A stretch of 64,000 nucleotides of DNA from DAOVQB01 sp023128935 (lineage in GTDB: Bacteria; Eisenbacteria; RBG-16-71-46; CAIMUX01; WJJG01): positions 49,106 through 113,105 of the forward strand of contig DAOVQB010000001.1 of NCBI GenBank assembly GCA_030628905.1. The letters are read 5' to 3'. Position 1 is the stretch's first letter. The number at the start of each line of letters is the position of its first letter. The notes beneath the pieces are model-generated. The model ran no database searches. It was not told the origin of the DNA and saw only the letters and a program-made list of their open reading frames with translations. This document shows positions 26,501 through 33,901 of the stretch, in pieces. Made by a program: the position numbers and the translations under genes.

Positions 26501-28548
26501 GTGCATCCCTCCATCCAAAGGCAGACATATGCCTCCTCGCAGGGGAGACCATCGGCCGTGACGTGAATCGTCACGGTATTCGTTCCGATGGGGAGTTGTG
26601 TGGGGTGATCAACCTCGATGGCCTGCGGAACAGCGGTCCAGAGCTCGCCAGCCGAATCGCCCATCAGGTTGTTCCAATGTGAATAGGTTCGTACAGCCCC
26701 CATGTTGGCTTCAGCATAGTTGACATAAAGTTCGTACTTGGCGCGCGTTAGGGCAGCGCCGAAGTGAAACATGTTTTCCCAGAAGATGCCCCGCCAAATG
26801 CCATAGACCACACAGTTGTTGTAGCGGGTGTGCGTGCCCGTTGTTGCGGTTCCGATACTGGCAATGCCCCCGGTCGGAGTGTTGGGGGGTACGCCGGCGC
26901 GGATCCATGCCTCGCTGCGCGCCAGGCCCTGGTTGAAGGAACCGGTGTCACAGGTAAGATTGACCGCGAAGGGCATCTTCCAGCCGTTTTGCAAGGCCAG
27001 GATGTGTCCCGTGCTGAAGCCGCTCATGTTGTAATAGCCGCGGTAGCTGAAGACAGTGTCGCCGCGATTAATGCAGTTGCGGATGCCACTGACCCAGGGC
27101 GATGTGAAAACAGTGTCAATATCTGCGTAGCCGTAGGAGCTAAGTCGCGTCTTGAGCCACTGCGCGATTTGAATGCAGGTATATCCGGAATAGGAGGGGT
27201 CGCCCACGAGACATGCGCGCGTATACCAATCCGTCTCCGCCATATAGGGAGTGCTTTCATAGCCAACGATCTTGGTGACATAAAGCTGCAGGCCATCGAC
27301 CGAGTCGACGGAGATGCGGCCGATGTGGGCATCGGGGAGCAGATCGTCTCCATCGAGCTTGACATAGGGGTGGTCGGCCGATCCGCCTCCGTAGAGCCAA
27401 CAGGGGATCGATATATCGCCATTGGCATCTCCGATAAGTGTGATGTATTCAGGCGGGTTGTCCCAAGTTGCATAGGCGAACCTGAGCCAGTCTTGAATGT
27501 CTTCCTTGCTTGCTCCGGTCTCCGTGGTCGTTACCAGGTGGACTTCGTAGCCCTTGCGTGCACGCCATTCAACGAGCGGTTCGAGGGCGGCAAGGATTTC
27601 GGGGTCATCCGGACAGATGATGACATAGGTTCCCAGGGAGACGACTTGAGCGTTGCGAGAGCCCGTATGGCTGCAAGAACCCGTATAGTTAACGACCAAG
27701 TTGCGGTAGAGCTGATCAAAGGAAGAGGAGAGGACCGGATGAATGCGGGGCGCGCTGTTGCGCACGTCTTGGCCGGAGAATGTGATCTGGATCTGGATGC
27801 GCGTGGCGACCTCGAGGGTTTCTCGGGCAGGGTCATAGCGGACCGGGTGGATGGTGATCGGCACCACCCGCAGGCCGCGTGCGATTGCCGGGTCCCCCAG
27901 GTGCGCCCACTGCGCTGGATGATCGGCCGCAGGAGCATCGGCAGCATAGGCATTGCGATTGATGACGAAGCCTGATGCCTCATCGGGCTGTACTGGTAGG
28001 GGCCGGAAACCGGCAACCTCTGTTGTCTCTAGGCTCACAATCTCAAGGTGGGCGGCAACGCAAGCGGGGATCTCAATCAGCCGGGAGAAGGACGGAAGCA
28101 TCGGTGCACCCACCTGACCGGTGAAACCGCCACCCCCGATCTCCAGGATGGGGAAGCTCCCGGCCTCGATCTGCAGGACGTGAAAGGTCTCGCCCGCGAT
28201 CTCCAGTGGGAGGGCATGTAGGGAGGGCAGCTCGAACTCGAGCACAAGACCCTCTTCTATCGAACCAAGCGTGTGAATGGAGGGCGTCTCCTGCCGACTT
28301 GAAGCCCTGGAGAGAAGTGCAAGTTCCCTGTACTTGGGAGCGGCAGTAACGCGAGGGACAGTTGGGACGCAGGGCGCGAGCTGCTGCCGCAAGGCGCTTG
28401 CAAGCAGCGTCGGGATCTTGGATCCGCCCGGGTCAGTGACCATGGAGTCAGCGTGCGGTGAAGTACCAGCGTTCACGGACGACCCGCCGGATGCAAGGGT
28501 TGTGGTCGTCAGTATGGCAATGGCAAGGGGCGTCAGGCGCCGATGCAT
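23527..28548 (-). CDS. Large secreted gingipain-family (C25) cysteine protease homologue with sorting tail
   Basis: A 1673-aa exported protein. Start ATG 28548 has GGGAGGAAC just upstream and gives the signal peptide MHRRLTPLAIAIL. A propeptide (about 95-270) ends near an SFDQLYRNLVVN boundary. The C25 core (about 320-650) carries YVIICPDD, ITLIGDAN and the catalytic-Cys segment LTCDTGSF (C533). The usual His segment (GHG) reads YRGYYNMSG, so the His is not where expected. Then come beta-sandwich domains, including CARDB-like repeats, a nidogen-like globular part (WMAMGSTY, MIAPMWDDL), a carboxypeptidase-regulatory-like domain, a jelly-roll ending WYIDDVQVF, and a FlgD-like tail ending SGVYFYVLEA. 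Activity is uncertain. Confidence 0.85.
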   Translation of the reverse strand: MHRRLTPLAIAILTTTTLASGGSSVNAGTSPHADSMVTDPGGSKIPTLLASALRQQLAPCVPTVPRVTAAPKYRELALLSRASSRQETPSIHTLGSIEEGLVLEFELPSLHALPLEIAGETFHVLQIEAGSFPILEIGGGGFTGQVGAPMLPSFSRLIEIPACVAAHLEIVSLETTEVAGFRPLPVQPDEASGFVINRNAYAADAPAADHPAQWAHLGDPAIARGLRVVPITIHPVRYDPARETLEVATRIQIQITFSGQDVRNSAPRIHPVLSSSFDQLYRNLVVNYTGSCSHTGSRNAQVVSLGTYVIICPDDPEILAALEPLVEWRARKGYEVHLVTTTETGASKEDIQDWLRFAYATWDNPPEYITLIGDANGDISIPCWLYGGGSADHPYVKLDGDDLLPDAHIGRISVDSVDGLQLYVTKIVGYESTPYMAETDWYTRACLVGDPSYSGYTCIQIAQWLKTRLSSYGYADIDTVFTSPWVSGIRNCINRGDTVFSYRGYYNMSGFSTGHILALQNGWKMPFAVNLTCDTGSFNQGLARSEAWIRAGVPPNTPTGGIASIGTATTGTHTRYNNCVVYGIWRGIFWENMFHFGAALTRAKYELYVNYAEANMGAVRTYSHWNNLMGDSAGELWTAVPQAIEVDHPTQLPIGTNTVTIHVTADGLPCEEAYVCLWMEGCTHVGGYTCADGSIELPVTTPSEGEMKLTVTKHDHHPYLAAINVTQHERHVAYNTHLIDDDTLGSSNGNRDHVPNPGETIEIPVLVENFGTQVATEVTGTLTAAGDPYTTILDATEAFGDIPSGETAWSEDDFDIHIDPAAPHGHLIRLGLELQSGADSWHALLEIQVVSADFACDGVTLWGFGDTIDPGETGEISVRILNLGGAGASSVTGALISESPWVTVDDGYGSFGIIPADSVGENTADRFGLTVSNYCYNGHIAPMVLALQFSSGLTDTVHLALPIGTPNADDPTGADAYGYYAFDDTDLAFPQAPTYEWIELDPNHGGSGSSLAMTDEKSETIDLPFPFTYYGETFTRATICSNGWMAMGSTYLTNRRNWNIPAAGAPNYMIAPMWDDLYPSGSNTVYHWFDADNHRYIVQWARVKNRLGNTVQNFEAILYDPIHYPTPTGDGVILFQYDTFNNSDHIQHYCTVGIENGDQTDGLMYSYYGYYNAGGRLIQSGRAIKFLTLTCQPRGTLAGMITNDTNGGTPLGQATVHLLESGEQLTAASNGIYSGGVLVGTYTVVARHPSFAPDTAWAVVIAEEQATNINFALQDTLPPTFSATTDYPSTPDTQGPYDIYSTVIEYSDFEELSLIYNANGSGWMTIPLEEQGDNIYKASIPGQPYTTLVHYYLSGRDVGGNASTDPPNPPEEIYAFWILPVLFTDDMEGGTGAWTHYVVTEDFVDQWHLSEEENHTPGGNWAWKFGDDSGGDYEPFADGALVSEPFPLAGNSELTFWHWMDAEDSAWYPPYGYDGGLIEISVDGGDWTHISPVGGYPNLVRNRPQGPGPFPSELPFYSGTFDWQEACFSIEGVTGTVQLRFRFGSDYAAFGDGWYIDDVQVFTSTPGAAGVGDTSALPTCLALHQSSPNPFGTEDACARIRFDLPRPSNVRLQVFDANGRLLRTLIHGPMPRGQHLCSWNGRDAGARHVGSGVYFYVLEADGRQQCQRMLFLR

Positions 28549-28738
28549 GTGTTCCTCCCGAGCGGAAGTGACCTGGGCCAAAAGGGGGGGAGCAGAAGCC
28601 CAGCATGAGCCAAGGCAACCGATTTCATACAATTATACCGGTTTGAACCTGACTTCCGAAAGGGCCGGATTATTGGTGCATGGCATGTCGGCTGCGGTAC
28701 TCCACAGGAGATGGAGCCCGCCAGCTCGGGCTGCATGC

Positions 28739-29632
28739 TCAGCGCGACGATTGTCGGCGTTTCGGCGGCTTGCGCTTGGGTGGCGGTGGCTTCGGATGTG
28801 ATTTGGCCAACCTCAGTGGCGGCTTCGTGACATGTGGATGGTGGCGCTGATGCCAGATACTGCGCGCCAACCGGGGGTGCTGGCCCAGGTAGATACGCCG
28901 GGCCCAGACGATCTTGTGAATGCGCGCGTTGCGAGCGGCCCGCAGTTTGTAGGCCCACGAGGCTTTCCAGAGGCGAGCTCGCGGGTTGTACCAACGCCAG
29001 TGGAGATAGAGGCTGCGTGCAAAACGAGGGTGGATCCGCAGATGGTGATAGACCCGCCACCAGGCACGATAGAGTGGCGGGTGCGCGGCAAGATAACCCA
29101 CATAGGCAATCATGACCGGATCGGAACCGGTGTAGGTCGGTTCTACTTCCTCCGCAAAGAGCGCCTCAGCTTCCTCGGGGTGGCCCTCGAGATAGGCCAT
29201 CGCCTCTCCATGCGTATCAAGAAGGGATTCGTCCTCTCCGGCCAGACGTTCCACTTCCTCGACTCGCTCGGCGAAATCGGGGTCGGCCGCCATAAGGCTG
29301 TCGAGGGCAGCCATGTGGGTCTCGGCATCAGCTTCCTCTGCGGCCGCTTCATCCAGCTCCGTCTGCCGCTCCAATAGGACCGGATCTTTCTCGTAGGCCT
29401 TGTTCAGAGAAGTCTCCTGCTCGGCGAATTCGGGGTTCGCTTCCAGGGAATCCTCCTCGGCGGGCGAACTGGCAGAATCCGAGTAGCAGGCCGCCGGCAG
29501 TAGGGCCACTAGCAAGGCCGCCGGCAGTAGGGCCACTAGCAAGGCCGCTGGCAGTAGGGCCACTAGCAAGGCCGCTGGCCGTAGGACCACCATGATTCCG
29601 TGCCTCATTATAATCTCCATCATGATTTTCAT
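28739..29632 (-). CDS. Putative lipoprotein with repeat-expanded signal peptide and basic aromatic C-terminus
   Basis: A 297-aa product whose ATG follows GGGAAAG. The signal peptide contains the nonapeptide AALLVALLP repeated, directly followed by AAC, a plausible lipobox cysteine. The DNA behind it is a 27-bp tandem repeat. After the cysteine comes a Glu/Ala-rich helical region (about 52-165), then a C-terminal half unusually rich in Trp, Tyr, His and Arg (for example WWRVYHHLRIHPRF and LHWRWYNPRARLW) ending in a Pro/Lys-rich stretch. I recognise no family. The basic tail could bind nucleic acid, lipid A or peptidoglycan. It is divergent from the TldD-like gene. Confidence 0.6.
   Translation of the reverse strand: MKIMMEIIMRHGIMVVLRPAALLVALLPAALLVALLPAALLVALLPAACYSDSASSPAEEDSLEANPEFAEQETSLNKAYEKDPVLLERQTELDEAAAEEADAETHMAALDSLMAADPDFAERVEEVERLAGEDESLLDTHGEAMAYLEGHPEEAEALFAEEVEPTYTGSDPVMIAYVGYLAAHPPLYRAWWRVYHHLRIHPRFARSLYLHWRWYNPRARLWKASWAYKLRAARNARIHKIVWARRIYLGQHPRLARSIWHQRHHPHVTKPPLRLAKSHPKPPPPKRKPPKRRQSSR
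29490..29590. repeat. 27-bp tandem repeat, 3.7 copies, in a signal peptide
   Basis: Units 29490-29516, 29517-29543 and 29544-29570 are identical except for one base, followed by a partial diverged copy to about 29590. They encode the hydrophobic core AALLVALLP of the lipoprotein signal peptide. Confidence 0.95.
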
Positions 29633-29850
29633 CGTCTTTCCCTGCCAGACTGGAGCCACAGGCGCCCCTGGAATGTGAAGCCCCCCCCTTGCGGGGTCAC
29701 CTCTGGTATCGGCCGGCTCTGAGTGCACGATTACGGTGGAGTCCATTGCGGTGCCACTTTTGCGCATGCATGGTCGAGCAACGAGTGGTAGTTTCTTTAC
29801 GGGGTGCCGTGGACTGGGAAATGGGCATCCTTCCTGAAGTTGGAGGTCTC

Positions 29851-31569
29851 ATGATTCGACTCAAGATCCCTGCACTGTTGATCTGCCTATTTGCTCTCAC
29901 CCAAGCAGTGGCCCAAACGTCGGAGGCATCGGTCAATCTGCTGGATGTGATGAGTGCAGAACTCGACCGCTCCATGGAGAATCTGGCCGAGGCATCTGAA
30001 GTCCCCATGTATTACCTGCAGTACGCGGTCACGGAGAGGTGCGCCTATGACGTTAGCGTGCAGAATGGGGGATTCCGTGAACCCCATAGATCGCATCGAC
30101 GCTATCTGGACGTCAATCTGCGGGTCGGGTCCATGGAATTGGACAATACGCATGAGATCCGCGGGGGGAGCTGGCGCGACAACTATGCGCCGCGGAGGAT
30201 GGTTGACTTCCCATTGGACGCAGATCCCCAGAGTATCCGCGCCGCGCTGTGGAACGAGACCGAGTATCAATACCGCCAGGCGCAGGAACGCTTCACCAAG
30301 GTGCTGAACAACCGGCGAGTAAAAGTAGAGGAGCAGGATCTCTCTAATGACTTCTCTCCCGCCCAGCCGCAGCAATTCATGGAGCCGGTTGTGGTGACAG
30401 AGATCGATGCGGCCCATTGGCGCGGCATCCTGGAGCGTGTGGGCCGCTACCTTGCAGATGTCCCCTTCGCCCGCACGTCGCGCGCATCCTTCTCGGCCAT
30501 TGACAAGATCACCTACATGGTCAATAGCGAGGGCTGCAGGCTCCAGCACTTGAATCACTACCTCCGCTTTTCGTTCTCGATCAGCGGCATGGCTCAAGAC
30601 GGGATGATCCTCGACCGCTTACAGTCCTATGCCGCAGTCGCGGTGGAGAACCTGCCTGACGAAGCGACCGTGCTGCAGGATGCCAGACGACTCGTTGCTG
30701 AACTCGAGGCCCTGATCGATGCGCCGATTGTAGAGCCATATATCGGTCCCGCGATCCTGCGTGGTCGGGCGAGCGGCGTCTTCTTCCACGAGATCTTTGG
30801 CCATCGGATCGAAAGCCACCGGCAGAAGAGCGAGAACGAGGGCCAGACCTTCACGAAGAAGGTCGGGGAGCAGATTCTACCAGAGTTCATCAGTGTTTAT
30901 GACGATGCCACCCTAGCGCAGTTCGAGGGTACCGACCTCAGAGGTTACTATAAGTTTGACGATGAGGGTACGCTGGCCGAGCGAGTCACCGTGGTAGAAA
31001 AAGGCATCCTGAAGAGCTTTCTGACAACACGCTCCCCGATCGAGAACTTCCCGCGCAGCAACGGCCACGCCCGGCGGCAAGCGGGTTATAGTGTGGTTGC
31101 GCGCCAGGGGAATCTGATCGTGCAGTCCGAGAAGAGCGTGCCTTATGAGGAACTGCGTGCGCTGCTGATTGCGGAATGCAAGCAACAGGGCAAGCCGTAC
31201 GGACTGATCTTCGATGACATCTCCGGTGGGTTCACGATGACCGGCCGCCGGGGCCCGCAGGCCTTCAAGGTCAAACCACTCCTCGTCTACCGTGTCCATG
31301 CCGACGGCAGGCCCGACGAGGTCGTGCGCGGGGTGGATATCGTCGGCACTCCGCTCACGAGCTTTAGCAAGATTCTGATGGCGGCGCGGGATGATGCTGT
31401 CTTCAACGGAACCTGTGGGGCGGAGTCGGGCGGCGTACCGGTCTCAGCGATATCACCGAGCCTTCTCGTAGCTGAGATCGAGGTGGAGAAGCGTCGGAAG
31501 GGTCAGGATAGACCACCTATCTTGCCTCCTCCCGGACACAGTGGTGAGCAGGAAAGGCGGATGCCATGA
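29851..31569 (+). CDS. Exported TldD-family metalloprotease
   Basis: A 572-aa TldD homologue. The metal site H313-E314-I-F-G-H318 (FFHEIFGHR) is intact, and C522 in NGTCGAES fits the third ligand position used by TldD. Unlike E. coli TldD, it begins with a signal peptide (MIRLKIPALLICLFALTQAVAQ), so it should act outside the cytoplasm. Start 29851 has GGAGG ahead of it; upstream in-frame starts lack one. It is translationally coupled (ATGA) to a second, HExxxH-less homologue, mirroring the TldD/TldE heterodimer that degrades unstructured peptides or matures peptide products. Confidence 0.88.
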   Translation: MIRLKIPALLICLFALTQAVAQTSEASVNLLDVMSAELDRSMENLAEASEVPMYYLQYAVTERCAYDVSVQNGGFREPHRSHRRYLDVNLRVGSMELDNTHEIRGGSWRDNYAPRRMVDFPLDADPQSIRAALWNETEYQYRQAQERFTKVLNNRRVKVEEQDLSNDFSPAQPQQFMEPVVVTEIDAAHWRGILERVGRYLADVPFARTSRASFSAIDKITYMVNSEGCRLQHLNHYLRFSFSISGMAQDGMILDRLQSYAAVAVENLPDEATVLQDARRLVAELEALIDAPIVEPYIGPAILRGRASGVFFHEIFGHRIESHRQKSENEGQTFTKKVGEQILPEFISVYDDATLAQFEGTDLRGYYKFDDEGTLAERVTVVEKGILKSFLTTRSPIENFPRSNGHARRQAGYSVVARQGNLIVQSEKSVPYEELRALLIAECKQQGKPYGLIFDDISGGFTMTGRRGPQAFKVKPLLVYRVHADGRPDEVVRGVDIVGTPLTSFSKILMAARDDAVFNGTCGAESGGVPVSAISPSLLVAEIEVEKRRKGQDRPPILPPPGHSGEQERRMP

Positions 31570-33290
31570 TGAAGACAAGTATGCGAATCCTCTGGCTGCA
31601 GATCGCCTTTCTGACCCTTGCGCCTATTGCGATAGGTCACGATTCGGGCGATCCCGTTTTTGAGGCCATGGAACTCGAGCTCGACCGCTCCATGGACCAG
31701 CTCGTTCTGGGGGGCATGTCGCAACCCTATTTCCTCGGCTATCGGATCCAGGATAGTCAGATGGTAATGGTGGAGGCGAGATATGGCGCCCTTGTGCAGG
31801 CCGAGAGCAACAGGAATCGATATCTCTACATCGACCTCAAAGTGGGCGCTCCGAACTTTGACAACAGCGGATTCATCGGCAATTGGAGTGATGTGTATAA
31901 CATGCGCGAAGAGCTTCCCGTGGAAGATGATATCAGGAGTTTGCGCCATCACATCTGGCTTCACACCGATCATGCTTACAAGACCGCGCTGGAGAACATG
32001 GCGCGCAAGCAGGCGTATCTACAAACCCATCCGGCGAAGGAGGAAATTCCAGATTTCGCGGCGGCTAACGGATTCGTCCATATGGATGAACCGGTTGGCT
32101 TGGATGTGGATCTGGGGCTCTGTGAGTCGAGAGTCCGTGCCGCGGCCCAAGCCCTGCGGGAGTTCCCGGGCTTGCAGGATTGGAACGTTCGCTACACGCA
32201 CGGGGCGGCCAATAACCGCTACCTGAATTCGGAAGGGATCTGCTATCTGAAGGGGATTCAGTTCCAATACCTCTTGGTTGCTGCCACCGCGCAAGCACCG
32301 GATGGTCAGCGCCTAAGCCATTTTCTGCAGTACGCGCTGAGCAGCGATGACGAATTGCCAGCGCAGGAGGTCCTGATTGAAGATATCCGCACCATGGCCG
32401 GCGAGCTGCAGGCCATGATTGCCGCGCCAACGCTGGATGAGTATGCGGGACCTGTACTGTTCGACGGTTTCGCTGCGGCGCAGCTGCTCTCCCAGCTATT
32501 CGTCAACCAGCTTTCCCCAGCGAGAGAGCCATTGGTCGCGGAGGATTGGATGAAGCAGTACCTGCCCGATCCCAAGCTCACCGGGAGACTCAATCGCCGG
32601 GTCTTGGCGGACTTCGTGGTGATTACAGACGAACCGAGCCTGAAGAAATGGGAGGGACGCTCTTGCGCCGGACATCAGAAGGTGGATGACGAGGGTGTGA
32701 GATGCCAGGACATCACGCTCGTCAAGGGAGGGCGGCTTCTTGCGCTCCCGATGACGCGCCGCCCGAGCAAGAAACTGAAGGAATCGAACGGACATGCGCG
32801 GATGCTACCCAATCAGATGATCGTGCCTGGGATCACCAACCTGGTGCTTCGAGGTGAGCAGACGAAGAAGGACCTGCGCAATGAACTCAGGCGGCTGTGC
32901 AAGGAGTTTGGCAATGAATATGGCCTGCTGATCACACGACTGGAGGATCCGGAGGTCACACAGCGCTATCGGCGGATAGAGCCGGGGCGTGAGGAGCAGG
33001 ACCTGCTGACGGCCCCGGTGGTCATGTACCGGATCTACGCGGAGGACGGGCGCATGGAACCTGTGCGAGGTCTGGGGTTCGATGAGGCATCGGTCCGCGC
33101 GCTGCGGGATGTGGCTGCGGTGGGCCAGGATGCGAAGGGCACCAACCTCAGGCAACCAAGCGGATTCCGGGGTCTCTCCTATCCGGCAACGATCATCACT
33201 CCCTCGATCCTAATCGAGGAGATGGAGTTCACTGACGCCATCGTGCGCGAACCGCTTCCGCTGAGCGGTATTCCGATCATCGAGCAGTAG
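31566..33290 (+). CDS. Exported TldE/PmbA-like partner lacking the metal site
   Basis: A 574-aa protein homologous in layout to its upstream neighbour (compare MELELDRSM with SAELDRSM, SNGHAR, and PVVMYRIYAEDGR with PLLVYRVHADGR). The HExxxH position reads GFAAAQLLSQLF, so no metal can bind; it is probably the structural subunit of a heterodimer. A signal peptide-like start (ILWLQIAFLTLAPIAIG) matches that of its partner. Its ATG overlaps the partner's stop. Conserved SNGHAR and KWEGR segments, typical of the family's substrate-facing side, are kept. Substrate is unknown. Confidence 0.82.
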   Translation: MMKTSMRILWLQIAFLTLAPIAIGHDSGDPVFEAMELELDRSMDQLVLGGMSQPYFLGYRIQDSQMVMVEARYGALVQAESNRNRYLYIDLKVGAPNFDNSGFIGNWSDVYNMREELPVEDDIRSLRHHIWLHTDHAYKTALENMARKQAYLQTHPAKEEIPDFAAANGFVHMDEPVGLDVDLGLCESRVRAAAQALREFPGLQDWNVRYTHGAANNRYLNSEGICYLKGIQFQYLLVAATAQAPDGQRLSHFLQYALSSDDELPAQEVLIEDIRTMAGELQAMIAAPTLDEYAGPVLFDGFAAAQLLSQLFVNQLSPAREPLVAEDWMKQYLPDPKLTGRLNRRVLADFVVITDEPSLKKWEGRSCAGHQKVDDEGVRCQDITLVKGGRLLALPMTRRPSKKLKESNGHARMLPNQMIVPGITNLVLRGEQTKKDLRNELRRLCKEFGNEYGLLITRLEDPEVTQRYRRIEPGREEQDLLTAPVVMYRIYAEDGRMEPVRGLGFDEASVRALRDVAAVGQDAKGTNLRQPSGFRGLSYPATIITPSILIEEMEFTDAIVREPLPLSGIPIIEQ

Positions 33291-33300
33291 GGGACCTGCA

Positions 33301-33420
33301 AGTCTGGCGCCTGGACCACGCGCCTGGCGTCTGGACAGCAAGCCTAGCGCCCGGATCGCGAGCCTAGCGTCTGGACAGCAAGCCTGGAATCCAGACAGCA
33401 AACCTGGCATCTGGATGGCA
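33301..33420. repeat. Six tandem 20-bp repeats upstream of tatA
   Basis: Six consecutive 20-base units fit the consensus agcctggcgtctggacagca with two to six changes each; 33321-33340 and 33361-33380 are the closest pair. There are no unique spacers between units, so this is a minisatellite, not a CRISPR array. Confidence 0.85.
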
Positions 33421-33539
33421 AGCTCGGTCTGGAGCTGGTCCTCCAGTCCATGATAGTGTACCCTGCAGTTGGATGCGCAGCCCCTGAGGGAGGTGTCCGG
33501 ATACCTCGCCACGGCTGGCGGGCTGCAAGGAGGTAGCGA

Positions 33540-33773
33540 ATGGAATGGAAGATTCCCACACTCTTCTTCGGCTCACTCGGGATTCAAGAGATTCTGGTAG
33601 TGCTGGTGATTCTACTGCTGCTCTTTGGCGGTAGGAAGATCCCCGAGCTGGCGCGAGGACTGGGCCGCGGGATCACTGAGTTCAAACGAGGGATTCACGA
33701 GCCTCCGGAGAAGGATCCCGAAGCACTCCCGACGGAGACAACGCGTTCAAACCACGACACAAAGGATACCTAG
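33540..33773 (+). CDS. tatA: Sec-independent translocase subunit TatA/TatE
   Basis: A 77-aa single-span membrane protein that forms the Tat pore component for folded proteins. It has the family layout: a short N-terminus, a membrane helix (about 13-29) preceded by [10 protein letters not shown], the [14 protein letters not shown] hinge, an amphipathic helix and a charged acidic tail. A near-perfect AAGGAGGT ribosome site lies just before the ATG. No tatB or tatC follows; the next gene is on the other strand. TatA and TatB are alike, and the short tail favours TatA. Confidence 0.93.
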   Translation: MEWKIPTLFFGSLGIQEILVVLVILLLLFGGRKIPELARGLGRGITEFKRGIHEPPEKDPEALPTETTRSNHDTKDT

Positions 33774-33901
33774 GTCCGCAATTTCCCACCAACGATCCAC
33801 TGCCCCGTGCGTATCTGCATGCCCTCACCATCGTCATACGCGTCCCACTGAGCCCCAAAGGTAACCGAGGAGCCGAGGCGGGGTCTGGTGAGAAGTCCGC
33901 C

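Noticed and set aside
26764..27975. Plus-strand frame of about 400 codons opposite the C25 protease
   Set aside because: Composition typical of an antisense shadow; no domain or start signal.
33301..33420. Possible CRISPR array
   Set aside because: Units are contiguous 20-bp copies with no spacers and no cas genes nearby; a simple tandem repeat.
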